DNA of 54,819 nt from Moraxellaceae bacterium (GTDB lineage Bacteria; Pseudomonadota; Gammaproteobacteria; Burkholderiales; Rhodocyclaceae): positions 179,755 to 234,573 of the forward strand of contig JAVHYF010000002.1 of assembly GCA_031119205.1 (NCBI GenBank). The letters run 5' to 3'. Positions 19,872 through 29,293 of this stretch are shown here, in pieces (positions within the stretch are counted from its first letter, which is position 1; each line of letters begins with the position of its first letter). The notes beneath the pieces were generated by a model. It was given only the letters and a program-made list of their open reading frames with translations, was not told where the DNA came from and did not search any database. A program made the translations under genes and the position numbers.

Positions 19872-20098
19872 GTTGTTGTCAGACATGCCCTTCCTAGAAT
19901 CGAATCGATTGCAGGGGTTGCAGGAATTGACGGGGGGCACCTGCCAAGTGCTCCACGCCACCAGGTGGGACGGGTTGGCCGCTTGCGGCAACACGCTCCG
20001 CTGACCGGACAGGCTTTTACAGAGGTTTGTCCGGAGAGTTGTCTCCTATCTGTCCTCCGTTATGGCCGTCGTCGCTAAGCGTACGACGGCCATTTTTT
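19855..20098 (+). ncRNA. Candidate small RNA (unassigned)
   Basis: About 240 nt that end in a strong terminator but match no protein gene on this strand. Hairpins can be drawn at 19938-19967 (CACCTG/CAGGTG), near 19975-19992 (TTG-CCG/CGG-CAA) and at 20005-20034 (CCGGACA/TGTCCGG, extended by wobble pairs). The 5' end is only guessed from the TATAGA at 19848. I compared it by eye with 6S, tmRNA, RNase P, SRP RNA and riboswitch cores and saw no match. A 39-codon frame (ATG 19885, stop 20002-20004) has no convincing ribosome-binding site. Antisense or leader roles are not indicated because the next gene is on the opposite strand and convergent. Confidence 0.5.
20062..20098 (+). terminator. Rho-independent terminator of the small-RNA candidate
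   Basis: An 11-bp perfect stem (20062-20072 with 20083-20093), with three more inner pairs, is followed by six T. There is no T-run on the minus side, so it works only for plus-strand transcription. It lies 580 bp from the nearest plus-strand-readable gene boundary and belongs to no coding gene. Confidence 0.88.
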
Positions 20099-20120
20099 CT
20101 CTGCAGCCCTGCCAGAATGA

Positions 20121-20153
20121 GAAAAGCCGCGAAGGGCATGGCCCCTCGCGGCT
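20121..20153 (-). terminator. Rho-independent terminator after the RND efflux operon
   Basis: On the minus strand a GC-rich stem (AGCCGCGA at 20146-20153 pairing with 20125-20132, with more pairs inside) is followed by TTTTC. It lies 18 bp after the stop codon of the outer-membrane factor gene and faces the plus-strand terminator at 20062-20098. Confidence 0.8.
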
Positions 20154-20171
20154 GATGACACGGCAAAACGC

Positions 20172-21590
20172 TCAGCGCGATGCAGCGGTCTGGTTGTCGA
20201 TGGACCAGCCACCACCCAGCGCCCGGAACACATCGACCGTGGCACTCATACGGTCCTGGCGGGTCGTGATCTCCTCGGTCTGGGCTTCCAGCAATGCACG
20301 TTCCGCATCCAGCACCTGCAGGAAGGGCACGCTGCCGGAGCGGTAGCTCACACGTGCGATACGCAGCGCCTCGTTCAACGCCGTGACGCGGTCGGACAGC
20401 GGCTTCAGCGTGGCATTGGCCGCCTCCAGGGAGCCCAGCGCGTCATACACCTCCTTGAAGGCGTTCTGCACCGTACCGACATAACCGGCTTCGACCTGCT
20501 GCTGACGGGCCTTTGCAGCCTCCACCTGGGCATCGATCTGGTTCAGCCCGAAGATGGGCTGCACCAGCCCGGCAGCCAGACGCCACACCACGGCCGGACC
20601 GGAGAACAAGTCCGACAGATCGGCACTTGAACTGCCGTAGTTGCCGGTCAGCACGATGGAGGGGTAATAGCGTGCACGCGCAGACTTCACGTCAGCCTGT
20701 GCCGCGGCCAGCCGCGCCTCGGCTTCGCGGATGTCCGGACGACGGGTCAGCAGATCGGAGGGCAGACCGGCTGGTACTTCCGGCGGCGCCGGGAACACGG
20801 CCGTATCGTTCGCTGCGATACGCGACTCGACGATGGCGCGCGGCGAATCCCCTGCCAGCAGCGCCAGGGCGCGCTCGGTGCGGGCACGTGCCGAACGCAG
20901 GCCCGGCAGGCGCGAGGCCACGACATCACGCTGGGCCTCCGCTTGACGCAGGTCGAGGTCACCACGCAAACCGGCGTCCACCGCCTTGCGCAACAGACCC
21001 ACCGCGTCCTCGCGGGTGGCCACTGTGCGCTCGGCCAGCAGGATGGTCTGGTCCAGCGCGCGCAGGTTGAAGTAGGTCTGTGCGACCTGGGCTGCCAGCG
21101 CTGACCGCAGCGCGTTGGCCGCCTCACGATCGGCGACCAGACGCGCGAGGGCTGCACTGTTGGCGTTGCGCACACGTCCCCACAGGTCGACCTCGTAAGC
21201 AACCTCCAGGCCCAGATCGAAGCTGTTGCTGACATGCGGTGGCGGTTGCTGCTGAGCCCCGGCTGCACTGACGCGTGAGCGCGAGGCATTGGCCGTGACA
21301 TCCAGCGACGGCGCCGCAGCGCCACGTGCATAACGCAACAGGGCGGCCGCTTCGTCGACGCGCGCGACGGCCACGCGCAAGTCGGTGTTGTGTTGCAAGG
21401 ACCGCTCGATCAAGGCCGTGAGGGCCGGGTCATCGAAACGCTGCCACCAGCGCGACAGGTCGGTGGCCGGCGCAGCCGTGGCCTGCTCAGGCAGGGCCAG
21501 CTTAGGCACTTCGGCCAGCTTGTAGGTGCTGGCGCAGGCGCTCAGCAACAACGCGAGGGGCAGCGCGGCCAGCAGGGTTTTACGAGACAT
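20172..21590 (-). CDS. RND efflux outer-membrane channel lipoprotein (OprM/NodT family)
   Basis: TolC-like channel that joins the RND pump to the outside. The 472-residue product has a lipoprotein signal with lipobox LLSAC (Cys19). Two repeats of the outer-membrane-efflux domain follow, with typical pieces SRWWQRFDDPALTALIERSLQHNTDLRVA, LDLRQAEAQRDVVASRLPGLR, LLTRRPDIREAEARLAAAQADVKSARARYYPSI and VSYRSGSVPFLQVLDAERALLEAQ. The start at 21590 is supported by AAGGAGGT five bases upstream and it overlaps the pump gene by 11 bp. It is the third gene of the adaptor-pump-channel operon and ends at a terminator. Confidence 0.93.
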   Translation of the reverse strand: MSRKTLLAALPLALLLSACASTYKLAEVPKLALPEQATAAPATDLSRWWQRFDDPALTALIERSLQHNTDLRVAVARVDEAAALLRYARGAAAPSLDVTANASRSRVSAAGAQQQPPPHVSNSFDLGLEVAYEVDLWGRVRNANSAALARLVADREAANALRSALAAQVAQTYFNLRALDQTILLAERTVATREDAVGLLRKAVDAGLRGDLDLRQAEAQRDVVASRLPGLRSARARTERALALLAGDSPRAIVESRIAANDTAVFPAPPEVPAGLPSDLLTRRPDIREAEARLAAAQADVKSARARYYPSIVLTGNYGSSSADLSDLFSGPAVVWRLAAGLVQPIFGLNQIDAQVEAAKARQQQVEAGYVGTVQNAFKEVYDALGSLEAANATLKPLSDRVTALNEALRIARVSYRSGSVPFLQVLDAERALLEAQTEEITTRQDRMSATVDVFRALGGGWSIDNQTAASR

Positions 21591-24500
21591 GGCTGACCTC
21601 CTTTCCTTCTTGGTCTGCATTGTGGTCGTGTTTATCGCGCACCTTGGTGCGATCCGCGATCAGCTTGAAGAACAGCGGCACGAAGAAGATGGCGAGGAAG
21701 GTCGCCGCGATCATGCCACCCATGACACCGGTGCCCACCGACTGACGCGCACCTGCACCGGCGCCACTGGAGAAAGCCAGCGGCACCACGCCGAGGATGA
21801 AGGCCAGCGAGGTCATCAGGATCGGACGGAAACGCAGGCGCGCAGCTTCCAGTGCGGCATCGAAGGTGGACATGCCCTCCTGGCGTTTCAGCATGGCGAA
21901 CTCCACGATCAGGATCGCGTTCTTTGCCGCGAGACCGATCAGGGTCACCAGACCGATCTGGAAGTAGACGTCATTGGTGAAATTGCGCAGCCATACCGCC
22001 AGCAAGGCGCCGAAGATACCGAAGGGCACCGCCAGCAGGATCGACAGCGGAATCGACCAGCGCTCGTACTGGGCGGCGAGAATCAGGAACACCATCACCG
22101 CAGCCATGCCCAGCGCGAGGCCGGACGTGCCCGCGGAACGCTTCTCCTGATAGGCACTGCCTGTCCAGTCGAGGCTGAAGTCCGGCGGCAGGGTTTCGCG
22201 TGCGATGCGCTCCACGGCCGCGATGGCCTGGCCCGAGCTCACGCCCGGCACGCCCTGGCCGAAGAACTTCACGGCCGGCAGGTTGTTGTAGCGGTCCAGC
22301 GAATCCGGGCCGGAGCTGTACTTCACCGTGGCGAAGGACGACAGCGGCACCATGCGGCCATTGCTGGAACGCACGTACATCGACCCCACGTCCTCCGGCT
22401 TGGTACGGTAGGCCTGCTCTGCCGACATCAGCACCTGCCAGCTACGCCCGTACTTGCTGAAGTCGTTGACGTAGTAGGTACCCAGGGTGGCCGACAAGGT
22501 GTTGAAGGCGTCATCGAGGTTGATACCGAGCGCCGATGCCTTTTCGCGATCCACGTCGACGTACAGCTGCGGCGTGGAAGCACGCCACAAGGTCTGCATG
22601 AAGGCGAGGTTCTTGTCCTGCATCGCAGCGCCCATGAAGGCATTTGCCACCTCTTCCAGACGCTTCGCGCCACCTTCACCGCGGTTCTGGATGTACACCT
22701 CGAAACCACCGGCCGCACCCAGACCGAAGATCGCCGGAGGGTTGAAGGCCAGCACCAGCGCGTCACGGATGCCCGCGGTCTTCATGAACAGCTCACCCAC
22801 CAGCGCCGAAGTCGGTACGTCACGTTCGCTCCACGGCTTCTGCGTGACGAAGATGGTAGCCGCGCTGTTCTTGTAGCCGCCACCCAGGAAGTCGAAACCG
22901 GTAAAGGCGATGACGTCCTCGTTGGCAGGGTTGGACTTGATGGCTTCCGTCACTTGCGCCACGACCTTGTCGGTACGCTCCAGCGATGCGCCATCCGGCA
23001 GGAACACCGCCGAGATGTAGAAGCCCTGGTCTTCGTCCGGCACCAGCGAGCCCGGCACCATGCGCCACATCTGCATGGTCAGCACCACCATGCCGGCGAA
23101 CAGCAGCAACGAGATCCAGGCGCGACGCGTCATCCAGCCCACACCGCCGGTGTAGTGGCGTGTCACCCAGCCGAAGCCGTCGTTGAAGGCGCGGAAGAAA
23201 GCGTTGGGCGGACGATGCTCCGAGCTTTCACGCAGGATCATCACGCACAGCGCCGGCGTCAGCGTCAGCGCCACCAGACCGGAGATGCTCACCGCGATGG
23301 CGATGGTCACCGCGAACTGGCGGAACAGCTCACCCGTCAGACCGCCGAGGAAGGCGATCGGTACGAACACCGCCACCAGCACCAGCACAATGGCGATGAC
23401 CGGACCGGTCACCTCGTGCATCGCCTCGATGGCCGCGCGCCGCACGTTCACATGCTTCTCGTGGATGATCCGCTCGACGTTCTCCAGCACCACGATGGCG
23501 TCATCCACCACGATACCGATGGCCAGCACCATGCCGAACAAGGTCAGCGTGTTGATGGAGTAACCCAGCATCTGCAGGCCGGCCATGGTGCCGATCAGCG
23601 ACACCGGCACGGCGAGAATCGGGATGATGGTCGCGCGCCAGTTCTGCAGGAACAGGTAGACGACGATGAACACCAGCAGCATCGCTTCGCCCAGCGTCTT
23701 CAGCACCTCGTTAATCGACACCTCGACGAAACGGGTCGTGTCATACACGGTGCGGTAGGCGAAGCCTTCCGGGAAAGCCTCGGACATCGACTTCACCGTC
23801 GTATTGACCTCCTGGGCCACCGCCAGTGCGTTCGCGCCCGGTTGCAGGAAGATACCGACCAGGGTGGCCTGCTTGCCGTTCACGCGACCGACAAAGTCAT
23901 AGTCCTTGGAACCCAGTTCGACGCGCGCCACATCCTTGAGGCGGATCAGCGAACCGTCCGGGCGGGCGCGCACGATGATTTCCTCGAAGGCCGGTGCATC
24001 ACTCAGACGACCTTGCGTGGTGATCGAATACACCAGCTCCTGACCGTTCTGCACAGGAGCCTGGCCGATCTTGCCCGGTGCGAACTGGGCGTTCTGCGAA
24101 TTGATCGCGGCAGCGATGTCGCTCGCCGCCACATTCAGCTGCGCCATGCGGTCCGGCTTCAGCCATATCCGCATTGCATAGTCCTTGGCGCCGAAGATCT
24201 GCACGTTGGTCGTGCCGGGAATCCGCTTGAGGCGGTCCAGCACGTTCAGCGTCACATAGTTGCTGGTGTAGAGGTTGTCGTAGCGATCATCCGGCGAGTA
24301 GAAGGCGATGACCTGGAGAAAGCTGGACGAGCCCTTCTCCACCGTCACCCCCTGCCGACGGACTTCCTGTGGCAGACGGGCCTCAACCTGCTTGACGCGG
24401 TTGTTGACGTTCAGCGCTGCGGTGTCGACATCCGTGCCGATCTCGAAGGTCACGGTAATCGTGACCACCCCGTTCGAAGACGACGTCGAGCTCATGTACA

Positions 24501-24729
24501 TCATGTTCTCGACGCCGTTGATCTGGTTCTCGATCGGCGCGGCGACGGTCTGCTCCAGCACTTCGGCGGAAGCACCCGGGTAGGTGGCGATGACCTGCAC
24601 GGTAGGCGGAGCGATTTCCGGATACTGCGCGATCGGCAGCACCCGCATCGCCGCGAGGCCCGCGAGGATGATGAAGATTGAAATGACCGCCGCAAAGATC
24701 GGCCGGTCTATGAAAAAGCGGGAGAACAT
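21580..24729 (-). CDS. RND multidrug efflux pump, inner-membrane subunit (AcrB/MexB, HAE1)
   Basis: Proton-driven trimeric exporter of hydrophobic drugs, dyes and detergents. The 1049 residues match AcrB (1049). The N-terminus MFSRFFIDRPIFAAVISIFI is standard, and the proton-relay pair Asp-Asp is present in the fourth helix (GIVVDDAIVVLENVER). The matching Lys of the tenth helix is in LIGLAAKNAILIVEF. Large periplasmic loops with PDGASLERTDKVV and VFLPDGAS-type segments follow both first helices. It lies between the adaptor, 24 bp upstream, and the channel, which it overlaps. The substrate range cannot be read from the sequence, though AdeB/MexB-like pumps are the closest type. Confidence 0.97.
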   Translation of the reverse strand: MFSRFFIDRPIFAAVISIFIILAGLAAMRVLPIAQYPEIAPPTVQVIATYPGASAEVLEQTVAAPIENQINGVENMMYMSSTSSSNGVVTITVTFEIGTDVDTAALNVNNRVKQVEARLPQEVRRQGVTVEKGSSSFLQVIAFYSPDDRYDNLYTSNYVTLNVLDRLKRIPGTTNVQIFGAKDYAMRIWLKPDRMAQLNVAASDIAAAINSQNAQFAPGKIGQAPVQNGQELVYSITTQGRLSDAPAFEEIIVRARPDGSLIRLKDVARVELGSKDYDFVGRVNGKQATLVGIFLQPGANALAVAQEVNTTVKSMSEAFPEGFAYRTVYDTTRFVEVSINEVLKTLGEAMLLVFIVVYLFLQNWRATIIPILAVPVSLIGTMAGLQMLGYSINTLTLFGMVLAIGIVVDDAIVVLENVERIIHEKHVNVRRAAIEAMHEVTGPVIAIVLVLVAVFVPIAFLGGLTGELFRQFAVTIAIAVSISGLVALTLTPALCVMILRESSEHRPPNAFFRAFNDGFGWVTRHYTGGVGWMTRRAWISLLLFAGMVVLTMQMWRMVPGSLVPDEDQGFYISAVFLPDGASLERTDKVVAQVTEAIKSNPANEDVIAFTGFDFLGGGYKNSAATIFVTQKPWSERDVPTSALVGELFMKTAGIRDALVLAFNPPAIFGLGAAGGFEVYIQNRGEGGAKRLEEVANAFMGAAMQDKNLAFMQTLWRASTPQLYVDVDREKASALGINLDDAFNTLSATLGTYYVNDFSKYGRSWQVLMSAEQAYRTKPEDVGSMYVRSSNGRMVPLSSFATVKYSSGPDSLDRYNNLPAVKFFGQGVPGVSSGQAIAAVERIARETLPPDFSLDWTGSAYQEKRSAGTSGLALGMAAVMVFLILAAQYERWSIPLSILLAVPFGIFGALLAVWLRNFTNDVYFQIGLVTLIGLAAKNAILIVEFAMLKRQEGMSTFDAALEAARLRFRPILMTSLAFILGVVPLAFSSGAGAGARQSVGTGVMGGMIAATFLAIFFVPLFFKLIADRTKVRDKHDHNADQEGKEVSHVS

Positions 24730-24753
24730 GGCGTCTGCGCTTCCTTCCTTCTG

Positions 24754-25998
24754 TTATTGCTTTGCCGGCGCAGAAGCTGCGGCGGGGGCGCTTTGCTGGG
24801 CCTGTGCAGCTGCAGCGGCGGCATCGACCGGCGACACCGGGGCGCCGGGGCGCAGCTTGGCCAGGTTGTCGACGATCACCTGATCGCCCGCGTTGAGACC
24901 CTTGCGCACGACCCAGGATTTCTCGCGGCCTTCACCATTGACCCATTCGCCGACTTCGATCGGGCGCGGTTGTGCCACCGGTGATCCGTCCTGGGCCTTG
25001 CCCACGACCATCACCGCCTTGCCACCAGGGCCGTCGACCACGGCCTTCTGCGGCACGACGAAGGCATTCGGACGGCTCGCGCCGTTGAGCACCACGCGCA
25101 CGAACTGGCCGGCGCGCAACTTGCCATCGGCATTCGGCAGTTCGGCACGCGTATCGACGGTCCCCGTCTGCAGGTTCACGCGCGGCTCGCGGAACAGCAC
25201 GCGGCCTCCCTGACCCAGCACGCGGCCGTCGTTGCTGCGCAGCTGCACGACGAAACCAGCCTTGGGCACCACCAGCGAGCCCTCGGCGACCTCGCGATCC
25301 ACGCGTGCCTGCTCAGCTTCGGCCACGCCGAAATTCACCTGCATCGGGTTCACCTGGACGATGGTCGTCAGCAGACTGTCGCCACTGGCTGGCGACACGA
25401 GGCTGCCTTCGGACTTGACGCCGCGACCGGCCACGCCGGCGATCGGCGCGGTGACCGTGGTGTAGCCGAGGTTCAGCTTCGCTTCGGTCAGCCGGGCCTG
25501 CGCAGCCTTCAGCGCGGCGGCACTGATCTGCTCGGCCGATGCAGCGTCGTCGTAATCCTTCTGGCTGGCCACCCGCTCGGCCACGAGCGGCTTCAGGCGC
25601 GCGGCTTCACGCTGGGCCTGGGCCTGGCGCGCCTGCGCCGTCGCCACTTCAGCTTCAGCGGCAGCGACCTGCGCTTCGTAGGGCTTGCGGTCGATCTCGA
25701 ACAGCAGCTGGCCGGCGCGCACGGACGCGCCCTCCTCATAGGCACGGCGCTCCAGGATGCCCTGCACGCGGCCGCGCACTTCCACCTCCTTGGCGCCCAC
25801 GGTCTGGCCGACGAACTCGAAACTCACCGGCACGGTAGCCGGCTGCATGCTCACGACGGTGACCTGCGGCGGCGGCATGGCGCCGTGGCCGCCGCCCTCT
25901 TGCCCTCCCCCCTTGTTACAGGCCGCCAGCGCCAGAACGAGGGCCAACGGCGATACACGAAGGAACAGGCGCGAGGCCTGGGAACTGGGCAATCTCAT
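24754..25998 (-). CDS. RND efflux periplasmic adaptor lipoprotein (AcrA/MexA type)
   Basis: Membrane-fusion protein that bridges the pump and the channel. The 414-residue product has a lipobox LALAAC (Cys27), a Gly-rich linker, then the barrel-sandwich half GQTVGAKEVEVRGRVQGILERRAYEEGASVRAGQLLFEID, an Ala- and Gln-rich coiled-coil hairpin, the returning half YTTVTAPIAGVAGRGVKSEGSLVS, the beta-barrel, and a membrane-proximal domain. The C-terminal tail is Ala-rich. The start at 25998 is supported by GGAGAAG just upstream and by the lipoprotein signal. It is the first gene of the efflux operon, controlled from the 26097-26126 promoter. Confidence 0.95.
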   Translation of the reverse strand: MRLPSSQASRLFLRVSPLALVLALAACNKGGGQEGGGHGAMPPPQVTVVSMQPATVPVSFEFVGQTVGAKEVEVRGRVQGILERRAYEEGASVRAGQLLFEIDRKPYEAQVAAAEAEVATAQARQAQAQREAARLKPLVAERVASQKDYDDAASAEQISAAALKAAQARLTEAKLNLGYTTVTAPIAGVAGRGVKSEGSLVSPASGDSLLTTIVQVNPMQVNFGVAEAEQARVDREVAEGSLVVPKAGFVVQLRSNDGRVLGQGGRVLFREPRVNLQTGTVDTRAELPNADGKLRAGQFVRVVLNGASRPNAFVVPQKAVVDGPGGKAVMVVGKAQDGSPVAQPRPIEVGEWVNGEGREKSWVVRKGLNAGDQVIVDNLAKLRPGAPVSPVDAAAAAAQAQQSAPAAASAPAKQ

Positions 25999-26096
25999 GA
26001 TTTCTTCTCCGGCAAGGGCAATAGCAAAGGCTCTAAGGAATCTCTTCAGCAGTGCAAGGGGCCACTCCCGCCATGTTGCACTGCGACGCGGCCACA

Positions 26097-26140
26097 AATT
26101 TACATACATCCTTGTATGTATGTCAATCGTGACGTAGAAT
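26097..26140. promoter_or_regulatory. Divergent efflux/repressor promoters with TetR-type operator
   Basis: For the adaptor gene (minus strand) TTGACA (26121-26126) and TAAATT (26097-26102) lie 18 bp apart. For the repressor (plus strand) TTGTAT (26112-26117) and TAGAAT (26135-26140) lie 17 bp apart. Between and over them are two overlapping perfect palindromes: ACATACAT-N6-ATGTATGT (26102-26123) and TACATACA-N4-TGTATGTA (26101-26120). The TACATAC half-site is the known operator type of AcrR/TtgR/MtrR-like repressors. Binding there would block both promoters, giving repression of the pump and autoregulation. Confidence 0.8.
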
Positions 26141-26170
26141 TTCAGCAGACGAAATCACCCTGAGAGCTTC

Positions 26171-26791
26171 ATGGTCAGGAAAACCAAAGAGGACGCCCTG
26201 GCGACCCGCAACCTGCTGCTCGATGCCGCCAGCCGCGTATTCAGCGAAGGCGGCGTCGGCCACACCACGCTCAACGACATCGCGGCGGAAGCCGGGCTGA
26301 CGCGCGGTGCGGTGTACTGGCACTTCCAGAACAAGTCCGACCTCATCAATGCCCTGTGGGAAAGAGTGGCCCTGCCCATGCAGCAGGCACTCGACCAGAT
26401 CCGCAGTGAGTTCGCGCATGATGTCCTGGCAATGACGCGTGCCAAGTCGCGCTGGGTGCTGCGCCAGGTGGTGCATGACGAGTCGACCCGTCAGTTCATG
26501 AGCATCCTGCTGCTGCGTTGCGAGTTCGTTGCTGAACTGGCCAGCGCACGCGACTACATGCTGGCCCAGCGCGACCAGTGCATCGGCCAGCTGGCTGATG
26601 AATTCGCCCTGGCGATCACCCGCGGCCAGCTCCCCGACACGGTACGCGCCCAGGGCGCAGCGATCAGCCTCCTTGCCCTCATGGACGGGCTGTGCATGCA
26701 CTGGCTGCTCAATCCGCAGGCCTTCGATCTCGAACAGGTAGGAGGGGTCGCGCTCGATGCCTATCTGGATGGTCTGGCGATACCGCGCTGA
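26171..26791 (+). CDS. TetR family repressor of the RND pump (AcrR/TtgR-like)
   Basis: One-component regulator of 206 residues. The helix-turn-helix lies at about 10-55 (LLDAASRVFSEGGVGHTTLNDIAAEAGLTRGAVYWHFQNKSDL), close to AcrR and TtgR. The C-terminal ligand-binding domain also follows the AcrR pattern, with a conserved-looking stretch VVHDESTRQFMSILLLRCEF. It is divergent from the pump operon with the operator between. Inferred role: local repressor that releases DNA on drug binding. The drug ligand is not predictable. Confidence 0.93.
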   Translation: MVRKTKEDALATRNLLLDAASRVFSEGGVGHTTLNDIAAEAGLTRGAVYWHFQNKSDLINALWERVALPMQQALDQIRSEFAHDVLAMTRAKSRWVLRQVVHDESTRQFMSILLLRCEFVAELASARDYMLAQRDQCIGQLADEFALAITRGQLPDTVRAQGAAISLLALMDGLCMHWLLNPQAFDLEQVGGVALDAYLDGLAIPR

Positions 26792-26844
26792 GCATCGCGT
26801 CGCCTCGCCATTAAAGTCAGGGACCCAACGATTTCCGGGGTCGA

Positions 26845-27672
26845 TCAGCCACCCCGCCAGACGCCCCACAGCATCCTGGCGGCGAGCAGCACGAGCAGTG
26901 CCGCGAAGGCGCGCTTCAGGGTCACCACCGGCAAACGGTGCGCCATGCGCGCCCCCAGCGGCGCAGTCAGAACGCTGGCGACCATGAGGCACACCAGCGC
27001 TGGAATGAAGAGGTAACCGGCGCTACCGACCGGCAAACCCTCTGCATGGGTGCCGTTCCACAGATATCCGAGGCTGCCGAACACGGCGATTGGAAACCCC
27101 ATCGCGGCCGATGTGCCGATGGCCCGCTGCAGGGGCACGTTGCACCAGGACAACCATGGCACCGTCATTGCGCCGCCGCCGATCGCCACCAGCGCGGACA
27201 CGGCACCGATACCTGTGCCAACGCCGGCGACGCCCAGTGGTCCCGGCAGGCTTCGACTCGGCTTGGGTTTCAGATTTGCTGCCATCTGCGCGGCGACCAG
27301 CAACACGAAGACGCCGAAGAACAAGGCCAGCGCGCGCGTGGAAATACGCGCCGCGATCAAGGTGCCGACGAAAGTGCCGGCGATCACGCCCGGGGTGAGC
27401 TGGCGCACCAGCGGCCATTCGACGGCACCATGCGCGTGATGCGCCCGCAAGCTGGACAGCGAGGTGAATACGATGGTCGCCATCGATGTGCCCAGCGCCA
27501 GGTGCAGGATATGTTCGTGCGGAAAGCCCTGGGCGTTGAACATCATCGCCAGCAGCGACACGATCACCACACCGCCGCCGATGCCGAACAGGCCCGCCAT
27601 GAAGCCCGAGAACAACCCAAGCGCCAGGTAGCCCATCAGCCACGGCGACAACCATCCAGCCACATCGGACAT
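26845..27672 (-). CDS. TSUP family permease (TauE/SafE)
   Basis: Inner-membrane transporter of 275 residues in the TSUP family, which moves sulfite, sulfonates or other small organosulfur anions. It has about eight hydrophobic segments and both family repeats: FSGFMAGLFGIGGGVVIVSLL near the N-terminus and IGAVSALVAIGGGAMTVPWLSWCNVPLQRAIGTSAAMGFPIA in the second half. The start overlaps the stop of the upstream oxidoreductase gene by one base (TGATG), so it belongs to that operon. Substrate unknown. Confidence 0.87.
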   Translation of the reverse strand: MSDVAGWLSPWLMGYLALGLFSGFMAGLFGIGGGVVIVSLLAMMFNAQGFPHEHILHLALGTSMATIVFTSLSSLRAHHAHGAVEWPLVRQLTPGVIAGTFVGTLIAARISTRALALFFGVFVLLVAAQMAANLKPKPSRSLPGPLGVAGVGTGIGAVSALVAIGGGAMTVPWLSWCNVPLQRAIGTSAAMGFPIAVFGSLGYLWNGTHAEGLPVGSAGYLFIPALVCLMVASVLTAPLGARMAHRLPVVTLKRAFAALLVLLAARMLWGVWRGG

Positions 27673-28675
27673 CAGTCACCCAACCTCTGTGATGAGAAAG
27701 ACGCCGTGCCACCCGCGTCGGCAGCCTGGCGTGCCAGCAGCGAAGCTTCGGTCACGGCGAATGCATCCTCCGCGCTGACCAGGCAACCCTGCCCACGCAG
27801 ACCGGCGACGAAATCGGCGAAGCACTGCGGCGGCGACTCAAGCTGAAGCTGCACCGCTTCCGCCGCGCCCTCGCGCCACATGGTGACCTGCCCGTCACGC
27901 ACTTCCAGCACGCCCTCTGTCCCCACCACACGTACCCGGTCGTCGTCATGACGACGCTGGCTGTCCGGGCGCAGGTAGTCGAGATTCACGTGGCCGATCA
28001 CACCGCCCGCCATCGCGAAGAGGCAGGCCGCCGTCACCTCCACCTCGCCCTGCCCGCGATTCCCCTGCGTCGAGTGCAGCGCAGTGACCCGCTCGAACTC
28101 CGCGCCGGCAAACCAGCGGACCCAATCAACCGCATGTGCGCCCACCCAGGGAATCGTGCCGCCGTAGCTGTCACGCGTGTGATAGAAGACCTCCCTGCGG
28201 CCGAGGCGATAGGATTTCTGCGCACCGACCATGCGCACAGCCCCGATGCCGCCAGCACGCACGAACCGCCAGGCGCTGTACATCGCCGGCACGTAGCGCA
28301 GGCCGAACATCGCTCCCAGCTGCGCACCCAGTCCTTCGAGGTACACGGCGCGCAAGGCATGCAGGTCGTCCAGCGTGGTTGCCAACGGCTTTTCCGCATA
28401 CACGTGATGACCGCGGCGCAGGCATTCCATGCTGATCGCTGCACAGGCCCCGAACCAGGTGTTCACGACCACGATGTCCGGGCGCAATTCGTCCAGCATG
28501 TCCTGCCATCGTGCGAAGCGCGGCGCCTCGACACCAGCAGCCTTCAATGCGGATTCGAGTTTCTCAAGCTTCTCGTCCGCCACTCCGGGCGCATAGCCGA
28601 CCAACGACACCTGCGCTCCCGCGAGACCGTCCAGCACGTACTGGTAGTGGCCGGAGCCACCGATGATGCAGACCT

Positions 28676-28679
<4 letters not shown>
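27672..28679 (-). CDS. Gfo/Idh/MocA family oxidoreductase
   Basis: NAD(P)-dependent dehydrogenase-like protein of 335 residues. The N-terminal Rossmann start is KVCIIGGSGHYQYVLDGL, an atypical glycine pattern, and is followed by IVVNTWFGACAAISMECLRRGHHVYAEKPLATTLDDLHAL with the EKP motif of the family. The C-terminal half has the substrate domain with GGTIPWVGAHAVDWVRWF. Substrate unknown. The ATG at 28679 overlaps the EVE gene stop by four bases (ATGA); its end overlaps the TSUP start. The pairing of an EVE protein, a dehydrogenase and a permease downstream of 6S RNA looks like a conserved neighbourhood, but I cannot verify this. Confidence 0.85.
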
Positions 28680-29143
<464 letters not shown>

Positions 29144-29192
29144 GGGCGTTTCCTCGCTTGGTCTGGAAGAACTTCAGGAGAAACCTCTTGAG

Positions 29193-29288
29193 ACGCGACC
29201 ACAAGGGTTCTGGCTAGGCGCGCCGACGAAGACAGTACGACCGGTACGGCAAGGAGGCGCAACAACGCCAGAACCCTTGTGGTCGCGT
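29193..29288. repeat. Long inverted repeat (hairpin element A)
   Basis: A perfect 22-bp inverted repeat (29193-29214 and 29267-29288) encloses 52 nt. Inside are GCGCC/GGCGC (29220-29224 with 29256-29260) and a central GTAC-N5-GTAC hairpin (29235-29247). The arm ends carry TTCTGGC/GCCAGAA. There is no T-run after either arm and no short flanking direct repeat. It lies between the 6S RNA terminator and the EVE gene. It shares its plan with element B at 37121-37246, so it is probably a dispersed repeat, though the copy number in the genome is unknown. Confidence 0.75.
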
Positions 29289-29293
29289 ATCCA

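Noticed and set aside
19699-20004. 101-codon open frame on the plus strand before the orphan terminator
   Set aside because: It crosses the operator dyad and hairpins, has no ribosome-binding site and no recognisable protein features. The stretch is better read as RNA-coding or regulatory.
21526-24681. 1051-codon open frame antisense to the RND pump gene
   Set aside because: The pump gene is unmistakable on the other strand; the frame reads as His/Arg/Gln-rich noise.
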